A stretch of DNA of 64,000 nt, taken from Aulostomus chinensis (Eukaryota; Chordata; Actinopteri; Syngnathiformes; Aulostomidae). Location of the stretch: NCBI GenBank assembly GCA_037954235.1, contig JBBMOA010000006.1:30820041-30884040 (forward strand), in the 5' to 3' direction. Below, piece after piece: positions 11,433 to 22,559 of this stretch; the first letter of the stretch is position 1; the number at the start of each line of letters is the position of its first letter. The translations under genes and the position numbers were made by a program. The notes beneath the pieces were generated by a model. It had not been told where the DNA came from, searched no databases, and worked only from the letters and a program-made list of their open reading frames with translations.

Positions 11433-13140
11433 CTCACGCACACGCGGCTCACTGATTTATTTTCACTTCTGGGACCTAAATGCAGAGTTTAAATCTACCG
11501 TTAATCCAGTTAACAAAATCCCTGCAGTAAGCTGATGAAGCCTCATATTCAACAGTGGACCAGCTTTATGTAATTGTTTCGAGGGCTTCATGGGGGGGGG
11601 GGTCACATGTCCAGGGTGTTTTTCAGACTCTAGGGTTGCATAAAAACCTCCAGCGGGGTTCAAATATTCCCTCTAACTTTACTTTGGACAGTCGGCTCTG
11701 TCGACAGCACTCGTCCTCCCTGAGCGACCAACAGATGTTTCAATATTTGATGACCCGGACCCACATCATCTTTCTCAGGCGGCGTCCGTTACGTCAGCAG
11801 AGGCTCAGCTGGTTGCGTCGGCGTCCAACGTGCTGCAGCACTCTCACACCCTCAGATGCCAAAGGGGATGACGTGTGGCGTGAGACTGGAAAGTGGCTGC
11901 AGCTCAGAGCTCACAGAAACTCACAAAACGGCAACTCATGGAAGTTTGATTCAGCTGAGAAAAATTCATTTAGTTCAATATTTGTTGTGCTCAAGCTGTG
12001 TCCAACCAGAGCACTTTCATGGGGGGGCACAAGGGCGTGTCCCTCCTCTAACCCCCCCACGGAAAACCACTCCAAGTCCAGAAGCTCTTTGGGGGAAAAG
12101 TGTGTGAACCCTGGTTTGCTTTGGTGCTTCGTTCCTCCTGACTTTTCACTAATTGGATGTTTTGAGCTGTGCTGTTTTATAATGACTTACAAATAGAAGT
12201 CGACCCCCCCCCCCCGTCTCCAGGTGATAGTTCAGGCCGGCCCCTTGGCATGACAACAAGTCCAGCTGTATTTAGTTGCTCTGGCATTGTTCTATCTTTA
12301 AGCTGTTCTGAGGATTTAGGCGGCGCGAACCTTCGACCTGCCATGTGACCTGGGCGCTAACATCTTCAGCTCTGAACACGGACGCTGGTTCATCCACCTG
12401 GAGGTGAGCTCAGGCTGAGCAGGTCTGGACCGCAGCCATGTCAGCTGACGCATCACTTTTGTCCTCCGTTGAGATGAGGAGCTGAAGGCCCCAGAGAGGC
12501 AGTTCCACCTCATCAGTTGAGTTCTTAATGAACGATCAGTTTTCACCAACACTGAAAAATCTGATCTCTTGAAGGAAGTCAAACTGGACGAATCGTCGAA
12601 ACGCCGATGAACCAGCAGGTTCAGCAACGCCTCGTTCTTGTCGCGGTCTGGGGTCAGACCAAGCCGACGCGTTTAGGTTTGAGCCGTTCATCGACTCACC
12701 TTCAGCTGTGGAGGAAGTGACCCAATGCACAGGAAGAGGAGTTTAGGTGAAGATTGACTTGTTAAAAACTGAGTCCTGGGGGGTGGGACTGAGGGAGGGT
12801 GGTGACCCACGGAGCGTTTCTCTCTCCCGCTGGGAGGCGCCAGGCGTCCAGGTGGATTGTTGTGGCGACAGAAAACTGCACGCCATCTTTTTTTCGACCT
12901 TCACCCGTTATTCTTACCAGGTGTCAGTTTGTCAGCCGAGCCCGGTGGGCGGGTACTCGCCGTCACGCTGGTCGCTCACGGCACTAAATTATGCTGTGCA
13001 GGACAACATTGAGAGGACAGACGCTGGGGGGCAGTGCTCTGGAGGCCCGGCCCAGGGGCCCCCAGGGCCTCTTAGCCCAACGTGACTGCTTGGCTCAACG
13101 TTCTTGATCGAAAAAACAACAGTGGAACTGTGCTGGAACA
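11433..13140. other. Intergenic region between rbp4l and atp5me
   Basis: No gene was recognised. The open frames here (longest 213 aa, at 11555-12196 +) resemble no known family and run through low-complexity G/C stretches. One short exon-like segment at 12320-12403 is listed separately. Confidence 0.5.
12320..12403 (+). other. Candidate orphan coding exon, unassigned
   Basis: An 84-nt segment, 28 codons in one open frame, is bounded by an acceptor (GATTTAG|GCG) with an in-frame stop directly before it and a strong donor (CTGGAG|GTGAGCTC). Its translation includes TFDLPCDLGANIF and GRWFIHLE, a balanced composition unlike the neighbouring low-complexity frames. I cannot assign it to a family and found no convincing partner exons. 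It could be a relic of a lost gene, part of an unrecognised gene, or chance. Confidence 0.25.
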
Positions 13141-13146
13141 TTTATT
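13141..13146 (-). terminator. atp5me: Polyadenylation signal of atp5me
   Basis: TTTATT on the plus strand is AATAAA on the minus strand, about 250 nt past the atp5me stop codon. It is the nearest canonical hexamer. Confidence 0.55.
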
Positions 13147-13394
13147 ACACTCAGTGATGAACTTCAAGAAAGGACAAACGAGGCGGGAGACTTCTGTATG
13201 GACGAGAGTTCCTCATTCATTAACAAGGTAAGATTACAAGATCTGAAGGAGCGCGTAGCCTCCACGGTCAGTGGAGCGACCTGGTGATGGAGCAGAGGAA
13301 CGGGGAGCTCGTCCACAACACGGGAGGGTAGCTGAGGCCTGACAGGGACTCCGGGGGCAGAAAATGGATGACATCATCACAGCTGTCAGCAGGC

Positions 13395-15017
13395 TCACTT
13401 CAGGATGGTGTCTTCATTCGCTGCAGGAAGTCGACAGAAAACTGATTAGTGCACCAGCACTTTTACAACTTCCCACTGAGAAGAGCAGCGGCGCCGCCGG
13501 ACGCATGCAGACTCAATGTGTGAAGAAAGAGGAAACCTTCAGCGAGGATTTTGGCGATCCGCGCCTGCTCTTCCTGGATCTTCTTCTCCTCCTCCTCGAT
13601 CCTCCTCTCCTCAGCAGCGATGGGCTTCAGATAATCTGAGTAAAGATGTTCATCATTCAATACCGAAGAAAATGCGGCCAAAATGGCCCTCGCATGACAT
13701 TTGGTGGGTTGATGTCACTCACCATATCGCTTCTTGCCGTAGATGATGCCGGCGATCAGAGCTGAATACCTGGCTGTCTGTGAGGGCGCAGAGGAGGAGA
13801 ATTACGCATCCGTTCATACATCTGAGCCTTATAAGGTGGGGGGCGTGGCCAGCAGGGACTGACGTTCATCTGAATCATGAAGACTTAAGCCTGGTTTATG
13901 CTTCTGCATCGTGGCGACGCCATACCTACGCCGTAGCCTGACGTGCACCTCCAAAAAATCCTGACTATGCGTCGTGACGATAACGTCAAGGACTGTGATT
14001 GGTCCACTGAGAACGTCATTTCCAGTTCAGCACAACAACACCGCCATTTTTAAAGTTTCTGTGGTGAGAGCTGCAAGCAAAACTGGACCAAGCCGATGAA
14101 AGCGTTATCGAGGAGGTCCGCAAGTACGACCACCAAGGAATCCGACAAGAGCCCCCCGAAACCATACAAAGACACAGCCACACACCCCTAGCGGCTTGGC
14201 GGTGAATTGCAGAGCAAAGCGTTCCCTCGACGCAGAACTTCAAACGCTCAATGACGGCATGGGGTCTACGCCGTCGCCGCGACGCAGAAGCATAAACCAG
14301 GCTTTAAACTGCTCCGCCTGGAGGCGTCACAACCGCGACACCTGCAGCCGCCAACCAGCCCATGACGTCGTCCAACGGTTCAGTCACATTTTGCTAAGAG
14401 AAATACTGAGAATCACACGAGCAGACTGAGGAGCTTCCAGCTGCAGGAACAACCGGGGGTTATCAAAGTCTGATTACAAGAATCTATTCTAGCAGCCTGC
14501 TCACGTGCTTCCCGGCACGACAAACCAGGTGTGCTCAATGAGAGCCGGTGTCGAACTAACAAAGCGAATCGCCCCAACAATTCCAAACCCAACATGGACT
14601 TGTTGGGGCGATCGTCACTCACGGCGCTGTTTCTTTCTCTCGTGTGATTAAAAGTCACGGCCTCTTCAGATCCTAGCTCGTATTTCTACAAACCTTCGAC
14701 TGCAACCGAAACATGAACTGTCAGGCTGATACTCAGGAAGCCAGGGGCGATCAATGTAGTGAGTTATTGGGGCCTGAGCCAGAAGGTACTTCTGGGCGAA
14801 GACCCTATTATGTTTTTTGACTTGTGTTTTGATTTGCGAGGGATCGTCAGACGGTCAGTACCTGCTAGCTAGCACAGTTAGCTAGCATGCTAGCACCGGG
14901 CTACAAGCCTCGTGCAGCTTCCACCTGAAACAGGACAGTTTTACAAATCAGTAAATAAGAAAAGTTCCCGAACTCACACCTTGATCAACGGAGACACCGC
15001 CACCGGTGGAAGCATCG
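13395..15017 (-). CDS. atp5me: ATP synthase membrane subunit e, mitochondrial (F1Fo)
   Basis: Four small minus-strand exons join in phase to 71 residues: 14982-15017 (start, MLPPVAVSPLIK), 13723-13777 (TARYSALIAGIIYGKKRY), 13537-13635 (YLKPIAAEERRIEEEEKK...) and 13395-13420 (ending NEDTILK, stop TGA). Length and sequence match subunit e of the mitochondrial ATP synthase, which has one membrane segment with a Gly-rich dimerisation face and a charged coiled-coil tail. It supports Fo dimerisation and crista shape. The exon 3 donor (GAAG|GTTTCC) is weak, but the next exon restores the family C-terminus. Intron 1 (13778-14981) contains a Harbinger MITE. Confidence 0.92.
13888..14303. mobile_element. 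PIF/Harbinger-type MITE in atp5me intron 1
   Basis: A 416-bp element with terminal inverted repeats starting AGCCTGGTTTATGCTTCTGC and ending in its reverse complement. It is flanked on both sides by the trinucleotide TTA (13885-13887 and 14304-14306), the target duplication typical of PIF/Harbinger. The interior (about 14090-14190, +) translates in pieces as ADESVIEEVRKYDH and then, one frame over, PYKDTATH. This resembles the MADF/Myb-like DNA-binding protein of Harbinger transposons. The element is non-autonomous, with coding potential broken by a frameshift and stops. Confidence 0.85.
14568..14612. repeat. Inverted repeat, 12-bp arms
   Basis: ATCGCCCCAACA (14568-14579) and TGTTGGGGCGAT (14601-14612) are perfect reverse complements separated by 21 bp, in intron 1 of atp5me. 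This may be a fragment of another MITE. Confidence 0.7.
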
Positions 15018-15199
15018 TTGAAGAGCGAAGGAACAGAAGCAGCAGAGGTCACTTTAGCACCGCGGGGGATTGTGGGAGAAGAGGTGACTTCTTCTACGTG
15101 TTCAGATACAATTGAGGTTCTAATTGAATGTACCGCCACCTCCTGGTAGCGAGTAAAATTACAGCATCATCATGGAATGATTTATAATCATAATGACAA

Positions 15200-15535
15200 A
15201 AAAAAAAACATCCATCCATTGTCTTCCGCTTATTCCTGTTGAGGGTGGTGGAGGTGGAGCCTATCCCAGCAGCCTTCACCCTGGACAGGTCACCAGTCCA
15301 TGGCAGGGCCAACACATAGAGACAGACAACCATTGGCTCTCCCAGCCAGGCCTACGGTCAATTTAGAGTCTGGATTAACCTGGTCCCTCTTGATGTCTTT
15401 GGACTGTGGAGGAAGCTGGAGTACCAGAGAGAACCCAGCAGGAACAGGGAGAACATGGAGACTCACCCAGAAAGACCCCGTGCTGCAGCCGGGGCTCCAC
15501 CCACAACTCTTGCTGGGGGGCCACAGTGCTGCCCC
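15200..15535. mobile_element. Dispersed teleost repeat beginning CATCCATCCATTGTC
   Basis: The segment carries landmarks of a very common fish interspersed repeat: an A-rich edge followed by CATCCATCCATTGTC, then GAGCCTATCCCAGCAG, CCCTGGACAGGTCACCAGTC, AGAGACAGACAACCATT and TTTGGACTGTGGAGGAAGC. I recognise the family by these strings but cannot assign its superfamily with confidence. It lies upstream of atp5me exon 1. The ORF across it (15300-15557) is spurious. Confidence 0.7.
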
Positions 15536-15906
15536 ATTAGCAAATCATCACACATGAATTAATAAATCATATTTTACTGTTAACACAACTTCTGTGGGAC
15601 TCATGCTAACCCTCCACTGAGACTCATATCCCAGTCTCCTCTCTGTATGAAGAGCTTTCCAGGTGGGAGCAGAGCCGCCTCGCTGTTATCGCACGTCATG
15701 CTTATCTTCATTTGAAAAACTACAAACGTGGCATGAAGTTGTAAACATCACTAACATTTGAAAGGTGGTCTTGGTCCAGAAGTCAGCATGAACAAATATA
15801 AAGTGGAATGTTGAAGCCTCCAAGTCGGGTTTGCCAGTTAAAGTTTATTGTTGTAAACTGTCACCTTCACTTTTGATAGTTATCTATCAGAGGGTCTGTC
15901 CCTTGT

Positions 15907-15945
15907 GATGATGAAGATGATGATGATGATGATGATGATGAAGAT
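15907..15945. repeat. GAT trinucleotide microsatellite
   Basis: A run of (GAT)n with AAG interruptions, about 30 bp before the hairpin at 15975. Confidence 0.9.
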
Positions 15946-15974
15946 GCTTGTCTCAGGCTGCAACTCTCATCCAT

Positions 15975-16024
15975 GTGAACGACCATGTTTGATGTATGAT
16001 CAAACATCAAACATGGTCGTTCAC
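15975..16024. repeat. Perfect hairpin, 20-bp stem and 10-nt loop
   Basis: The left arm 15975-15994 (GTGAACGACCATGTTTGATG) is the exact reverse complement of the right arm 16005-16024. The 10-nt spacer is TATGATCAAA. There are no mismatches. It lies between atp5me and kcnv2 in otherwise unannotated sequence. Confidence 0.95.
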
Positions 16025-16411
16025 CATGGTGACATCATTAACCTAAAACTCTGGGTCTTCCCAGTAACCCATCACCAAGTTCTTCAGGGGTTCTGACCAT
16101 GTCGCCCCTGGGAGAACAACAAAACAAAACAAAACTACCCAACACACAGCAACAACTCGTTTCCGGTTGCCACCAGGCGGCGTTAGGATTCGCCAGCCCC
16201 GTGGGGTTCTTCAGGGGGTTCTTCCTCGATCTGACTCCGCCCCTCCACCCAGTTTACGGTAAATTGTCTCGAAAGCTTTTGTGTGATCCAGCTGACAGTC
16301 AGACAGACAAAACCCACTGAAACAGGATGTTTTTGGAGGCAAAAGTCATTTTGCCTGAACCTGCAGGTGTACGACATATTTAAAAGCAGCGAGCAGAGGA
16401 ATGTGCTCTCG

Positions 16412-16417
16412 TTTATT
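16412..16417 (-). terminator. kcnv2: Possible polyadenylation signal of kcnv2
   Basis: TTTATT on the plus strand (AATAAA on the minus strand), about 625 nt past the kcnv2 stop. I saw no canonical hexamer nearer. Confidence 0.4.
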
Positions 16418-17041
16418 TGTCTCTGGATCTAAAGTTTAAATCTCAGACTTCCCCGCATGTGACGTGTCAGCTGCTTCACACCCTCTCTCTGCTGCCCCCA
16501 GGTGGCCCAAGCAGTGGTTGCAGATTTAATTCACACGGGATGATTGACAGACTCAGTTTAATGAATGAAGCATTGCTGATAGGAGCAGGAAGCGTGATTA
16601 ATGCATCGTCAGAGCTCCGATCACTAGCAGTCACGGAGTCCCTGGAGGTCAAAGGTCAACCAGAACATGAATGTGTCTAGAGATCAAACCAACAGGCTCT
16701 GTTTCTGCACCTAAACCTGACACTAATCAGCATTTAATACGTCTGTGACAGCATGTGTGAGTGGAACAAACGAGCTGGAAGCATTTGAATGAGAGTGGCG
16801 CTGATTGTCCTCACAGGCCTGTTCAGATTTACAGTCAGAAACAAAGGAATTTGCAGCTGCAGCAAAATGGCAATGTAACATTCAAAATGTCTCTGACATG
16901 TGGACAGAAGGAAGCCTTCTTGCTCCTGAGGGTTTGATTGTAGTGGAGCAGGAGTGTCACTGGAGGGGTTCTTCATTGAGGTCAGTCCCGTGTGCTGAAG
17001 TGTCTCCTGTCAGTCCACCTCTGCTCCAGACCCCCCGTCCA

Positions 17042-20000
17042 TCAGCGGCCAGTTCCGAAGCAGTGGTTGAGTCTTTTCACCGTCCTCTGAGTGAACCTGA
17101 TCTTGCCTCTCTTCTTCAGTGAGGCGGTGTACTGGTTGGACTTGAGTTTGGAGTAGTAGTCTGAGAACTTGTTGAAGAGGATGGAGATGGGCAGACCGTT
17201 GAGGATGATCCCGAACGCAATGCAGATGAAGGCAAAGAGGCGGCCCAGGATGGTCTCTGGGTAGACGTCCCCGTAGCCCACCGTGGAGATGCTGACCTGC
17301 AGGGTGGCGAGGGAGAGCAGTCAGACTCAGCGCTGACGAACAGAAGCACACACTCTGGTACCTCCTGCAGCTGTGACATCACATGCTGTTTATAAGAAAG
17401 GTTACAAAAGGATGTGAAGCAACCGTTGAACCACCAACCTGCAACTGCACGAGCAGATTTTCATCAAACCTTTCTGCTACATTTCCATTTCCTCCTCACC
17501 GTGCTGATGAATGGGAACTAACCTGTCACGTCCAAGTGAACGAGGACAAGAACGTGAGCCAGGAAAACCCTGCAGACAGGACCAGCTTTTCCTCACATCG
17601 GGTGTTCGCTCTAAAAAGGAATCGTTCCTCTACAAACGCGGAACTAAAAGCAGAGATGTGAGAGCGTATTTCTAATTGATTGATTTGGATAAATCCTCCA
17701 ATATTTCAGATATTAATGTTTGATGAGGTGCATTGAAATGCATTCATGTTGCCAGTAATTGCAGTTGATAGACTACGTTCGTTGATTGAGCTTCAAGCCA
17801 GGTAGAACTCCTGTACGTCGCATGTGGAAAAGACATCTGGGACAACAACAAACTTCCTTCAGTTTAACGGTGTGTGTTTACTCTAGCAACTCCTCAGAGT
17901 GTGGTTCGCAGAAGGAAAACTCATTCCCCAGATGACGATAAGTGTTTGGATTAACGTGGCCCACGTCAGAGCCAGGAGTGCCAAACCTGGCCCGGATGTG
18001 ACTGCTTTGGTCCCCTGACTCAGAGTTGGACCAAGAGAATGTGAAAAAAGAATGATGCAAATTTGCCTTTTTTTTGAGCAACTGCAAGTCTGTGACTGAA
18101 ACCTTTTACCACCATTCTTGTCCGTTTCATCGATGGACTTTTCACCGCAGATATTTGTTCATTTCCACCAGCAACTCAAACCTGAGTTTTTCCCCTCGAC
18201 TCCATCCCCTGTTGCAGTCGCTTCTTAACTGATAGGAAGGTAAGATGTCTTCTGAAAAGCTCCAGTGGAGAAAACCTGCTCCTGAAACGGCAGCATCGCA
18301 GGTGAGGCAGTGGCTGCAAACCTCCCTGTAACCCCACTGTGCTTTCATACTTGAGGTTTCTTCTGTCCGCCGCCGCGCCCACCCTCAGACGCTGTGACAC
18401 GCGTCTGGTGCAGATTAGTGCTGTCGTCACTATAACATGACTATGATTACAAGGATTATTATTTCCGCTCCTGAGATTAGAAGGAAGACTTCGCCTGCTC
18501 CCAGAGCTCTTCATGGCGGCTGACGTGAGTTATCAGATTCTGATTTGGAACAGAAAATAACCAACTCAGTGGCTTGATAAGTCTTTCTTAAATAGAAGTT
18601 AATTTCATCAAACATACGTGCACCTCTTTGCAACCTCGCTTCCATGTTGGTCACAAGAACCGAAGAAGAGGTGACTCAGCACACCAGAGGCTGTAATCTA
18701 ATCACATTACTGTCCATTAGGAGAGCGTGAGTACGCGAGTCACTCCAGGACAGCTCGCCACACTTCACTCACACATTCAGCTCACTCAGCTTTACTGCTT
18801 CATTCAAGACTCCCAGTGATGCGGAGGTGTACTCACAGACGCCCACCACCATGCAGCTGGAATGCTGGTGAAGTTGGTGCGAGGCATGTCGTGCTCTACA
18901 GTGTAAACCATGGCAGAGAAGCTGAAGATGCCCATGGCAATGAAGAGGAACAGGCAGCCCACTTGCTGGTAGCACTGACGAAGTGTGAAGCCGAACGCCC
19001 GCAGACCCGTGGAGTGTCGCGCCAGCTTCAAGATACGAAAGATCCGCATCAGTCTCATGATGCGCAGCACCTGGCCCAGCTTCCCCACCTGCCCGACCGC
19101 CTGCATGTCAGCCTCGTGCTTCATATAGTTCTCCTCGTTGTCGAAGAACTCCAGGATGGCCTGGAGGTACTGAGGCAGGATGGCGATCAGATCCACGGTG
19201 TTGAGCACACTCCTGCTGAAGGCTTTGAGGTCAGGCGTGGACACCAGGCGCAGCAGGTACTCCATGGTGAAGAAGGCGATGCACATGGACTCCACGTACT
19301 CCCAGTAGGTCTTTCCGCTAAGCTGCCCTGTTGCTGTCCGGTACTGCATCTCCTCCACTGTGTTGAGCGTCATGGCCACCAACGAGATCAGGACAAAGAG
19401 GCTGGAGGCCACCGCCATCAGCTTGGCCTTTATAGATGAGAACGGCTTCTCCATCAGGTTCCAGATCGCTCTCCGCCTGTGGCCCATGAACATGTCCTGG
19501 AAGAGCTCTTCGTTCTCCTCGATCTCCACCTCAGCCTCCAACTCCCGCTGGATCTTCAGCTGCTCGTTCAGCTCATCCTGCCTCTCCTCAAAGGAGATGC
19601 GGCAGCAGCGGTGGGTGTTCTTGATCCTCACACCCCAGTAGTTGATCTCCTCCAGGAAGTTCCGCGGGCACAACTCGTCCTTGATCCACAACACGCCGGT
19701 ACGATAAAAATTGAAGATGCTGTGAAAGACATTGGGGTCCCTGTCAAAGAAGTACTCGTTGTTGGTCACTGTGTAGTCGTCGCACAGGTCCAGCTTCATG
19801 TTGTGGTCCGTGTAGGTGGCCAAGCGTCCGATTCTGGTCTTGGGGTACTTGGCAGCCATCTTGTAGGCTATCTGGTAGGGCTTCCCGCCCACATTAATGT
19901 TGATCACAAAATTCTTCTTGGAAGGTGAAATCTGCTTGGAGCAGCCATACGGAGCGCTGTCGTCCTCCTCATCCTCGTACTCGGCGTAGATGTCATAGAT

Positions 20001-20171
20001 GTCCCTGCTCAGCTCCTGCATGGAGTTCCATGTCTTCACACAGCTCTCCTTCGCTAACGGGTAAACGGTCTCTGAAGGTCTCCGGTTAATGTCTGAATCA
20101 GTGACTTTGTAGTTGGGGAAGAGACTTTGTCTCCTGTTCAGCAAGTTGACCACCTTCCCCGTGCTCCCCAT
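17042..20171 (-). CDS. kcnv2: Kv8.2, electrically silent voltage-gated potassium channel subunit
   Basis: Two minus-strand exons, 18837-20171 (445 codons) and 17042-17296 (84 residues plus TGA), join in phase 0 at AWWWAS|VSISTVGYGD to give 529 residues. Order: acidic N-terminus, T1 tetramerisation domain (NINVGGKPYQIAYKMAAKYP to NTHRCCRISFEERQDEL), S1 after FSSIKAK, S4 voltage sensor (LRIMRLMRIFRILKLARHS), selectivity filter TVGYGD, then S6. S6 reads NGLPISILFNKF, without the PxP hinge of conducting Kv channels, as in silent KvS subunits. In vertebrate photoreceptors Kv8.2 pairs with Kv2 subunits and shapes the resting current (family knowledge). The intron is 1540 bp. Large antisense frames (for example 18816-19439 +) are shadows of this gene. 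Confidence 0.96.
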
Positions 20172-20858
20172 GACAGTCCCACAGGCTACAGAGCAGGCAG
20201 AGCGCTCCGACCGGCCAGCATTACTGCCATCTAATACTCCTTCGCTAAGCGTGGAGGACAGGAGCAGGATGCCTCATGGCCCCATTAATGTTGCTGACTG
20301 AGAGGATCCGCGTGCTTACAGGACATCTAAATACCATTATCCCTGCTGATCTCCCTGCATGGCTGCCATGACGTGGCTGTGTGGCATCTCAACTGATGCC
20401 CCTCAGAAATTCACCCTTTGAGAGTTGGGAACTTCATGATGATCGACAAACCGATGCTGATTTGAGGGATTTAAAGAAAGAATCGATGATCGAAAATTCG
20501 TCTCACCTTTGTTTTTATGTGTATTGTTTCATGCATTAATCTTTTTGCAATCCCCTCAGATTACTGGAAGGAAGTCAGTGTTGGAGACTGTGATTATAAA
20601 ACACCACCGCATGGTAGCTGACCCCCATTTTTGTTGTTACACCAAGTGGATGCATCGCAAAGTTTTTGGAGTAGAAAATCCCTTTGTGCTGTTTGGTTAA
20701 TGTGGGTTCACTAGAAGAAGATGGCACGGAGCAAAGAAACGCTGGTGGATGCATAAAAGAGGATAAAGGCTTTAAGCGCCAGCCTACATCCTGATTCAGA
20801 GGCGGAGCCCAGTTCATCAGACCTGAACACTGCAGACGCTCAACCTTCTGGTTTTATA

Positions 20859-20936
<78 letters not shown>

Positions 20937-20943
20937 ACACACA

Positions 20944-20991
<48 letters not shown>

Positions 20992-22020
20992 ACTGTTTTA
21001 CTCAAATGTGTTCAGACACTTGACACAACTTGGTCTGATTCTCTTGCTGGATATCAGATGATTGTGTTGGTGGTTTGCGCTCTGCCGCTCTGCAAGGCCC
21101 TGACGTGATGAAGCCTTCAGTGTGTTAAACCCTCCTGGTGCTCCTGTGCCAGGCACCACTGGCCGCTTAACACAGTTAAGGGTTAAGTAGTTAAAGCAGT
21201 GACATTTAAATGGAGCTCACAGACGTGAGCTCGTCCTGTTCGTGTGCCAGACCAACACCTGGTGAACTGGATTTGTCATGCAAACCGCATCTGTTGCACA
21301 TTAAGAGACCAGAACAATAAAATAATGATGCCTGATGTGCTGCTGCCGAGCTCCACGGCTGCTGAAGCCACAGGGACGGACAGACAAGTGTCTTTAATGT
21401 AATCAAATATTCCTCATTGTGATTCAAAAGGCTTCACTTTATATTTTTTCTCCTTTTCACCCTTTTATGTACAATTTGAAATATTTTATGTTTGTGAATA
21501 ATTAAACAAAAATAAAATCAAATGTCTAAAAGACTAGAAGCCCGGACTCCACATCTCGGAACACACGAGCAGCCGCCTCTACTTTTCTGACTGAAGAAAA
21601 TCCAACTGTTTTATTTTCAGGGCATTTTTCCTCCTGAACTGACGGAGAAAATAAATCCAACAGCAGAAGCATCAATCAAGCGCTGCATACTGGCGTCCCC
21701 CGAGACTCCTGTCATCTGTTCCGGATTCCTGTCAGTCGCTGTTGTCCGCAAGATTTACGGATCAAATCTAGTAAAGTCTTTTCAAAGCTGCTTAGTAAAA
21801 CAAGAATGTGGGTTATAATCCCTCCCGGGGTTTATGGACCCTCTTATCATATACGTTGGCTCTTATTGACAGCACGAGGAGCCAAACAGATTTATCTGTA
21901 ACATTAAATATGCTGATGCAGAGAGGCAGAGGACAGGCTGGTGGTTTCATCATTTTCCTCAATAATGTTTGAAGTTCCTCTGTTCCAGTATACGTTTAAG
22001 CAGAAGACACATTTTGTGTG
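20172..22020. other. Intergenic region upstream of kcnv2
   Basis: It contains the presumed kcnv2 promoter side and a long CA microsatellite (20861-20991). No coding sequence was recognised. Confidence 0.5.
20861..20991. repeat. Long CA microsatellite (about 130 bp)
   Basis: A nearly pure (CA)n with two TCACACACACA interruptions. It is likely length-polymorphic. Confidence 0.97.
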
Positions 22021-22029
22021 ACGGAGGAT

Positions 22030-22105
22030 AAGATAAGATAACCCTCTATTCGTCCCTCAGTGGGGAAATTGGCACTGTTATAGCAGCAGAAAAGTATGAG
22101 AGCAG
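22030..22105. mobile_element. Short dispersed repeat, likely LINE/SINE 3' tail fragment
   Basis: GATAAGATAAGATAACCCTC followed by TCCCTCAGTGGGGAAATTGG and TTATAGCAGCAGAAAAG matches a string seen at many fish loci as the tail of a retroelement. Only the tail is present. The exact family is uncertain. Confidence 0.45.
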
Positions 22106-22419
22106 TAAATAGAAGAAACTATAATAAACTACAATAAAAACAACAAGCAACCATTCACCCGTGAATCCGTCGTCCTTGTTACTCTAGACAAGATGTTTCT
22201 ATTTGTCTTTATGACTTGACACAATCACTACATATTTTCTATGCGTTAATTAATTATAGAAAAAAATATACAGGGATTTAAATAAATGAACGCAGTTTGA
22301 CCCATGCACGGATTCCGGTTGTAGATGGAGTTCTTGGAGTGACCGCTGGGGGCAGCTGCGAACATGTGAACGCCTCAGCTGCGCCTAGTTTGGCGGAAAT
22401 CAAAAGAGGAAGAAACTGT

Positions 22420-22552
22420 CGCCCTATACGATGTATCGATTCATTTATCGACGTTTGTCTCAGTCAAAATTGATAGATGCGATTCATTCAGATTAATTAA
22501 TTAGAAACGTGGGGAATTGAAATGTTTCTGATCGTTTGACAGCCCTAATCTT
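22420..22552. mobile_element. Fragment of a hAT-type DNA transposon end
   Basis: The stretch ends GTTTGACAGCCCTAATC. Read in reverse this is TAGGGCTGTCAAAC, the usual terminus of abundant fish hAT elements, and the interior TTAATTAATTAG fits the same family. The opposite terminus was not found. A similar AT-rich fragment may lie at 51610-51690. Confidence 0.4.
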
Positions 22553-22559
22553 TAGTTCA

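Noticed and set aside
11779..11870. Second exon-like segment after TTTCTCAG|GCGGCG
   Set aside because: The frame is open for 30 codons, but no good donor follows and the translation is low in information.
11555..12196. 213-aa open frame on the plus strand
   Set aside because: It matches no family I know, crosses G/C homopolymers and has no clean splice or promoter context. Probably chance.
18816..19439. 207-aa open frame antisense to kcnv2
   Set aside because: It lies entirely opposite the conserved kcnv2 exon 1 and its composition follows from the sense codons.
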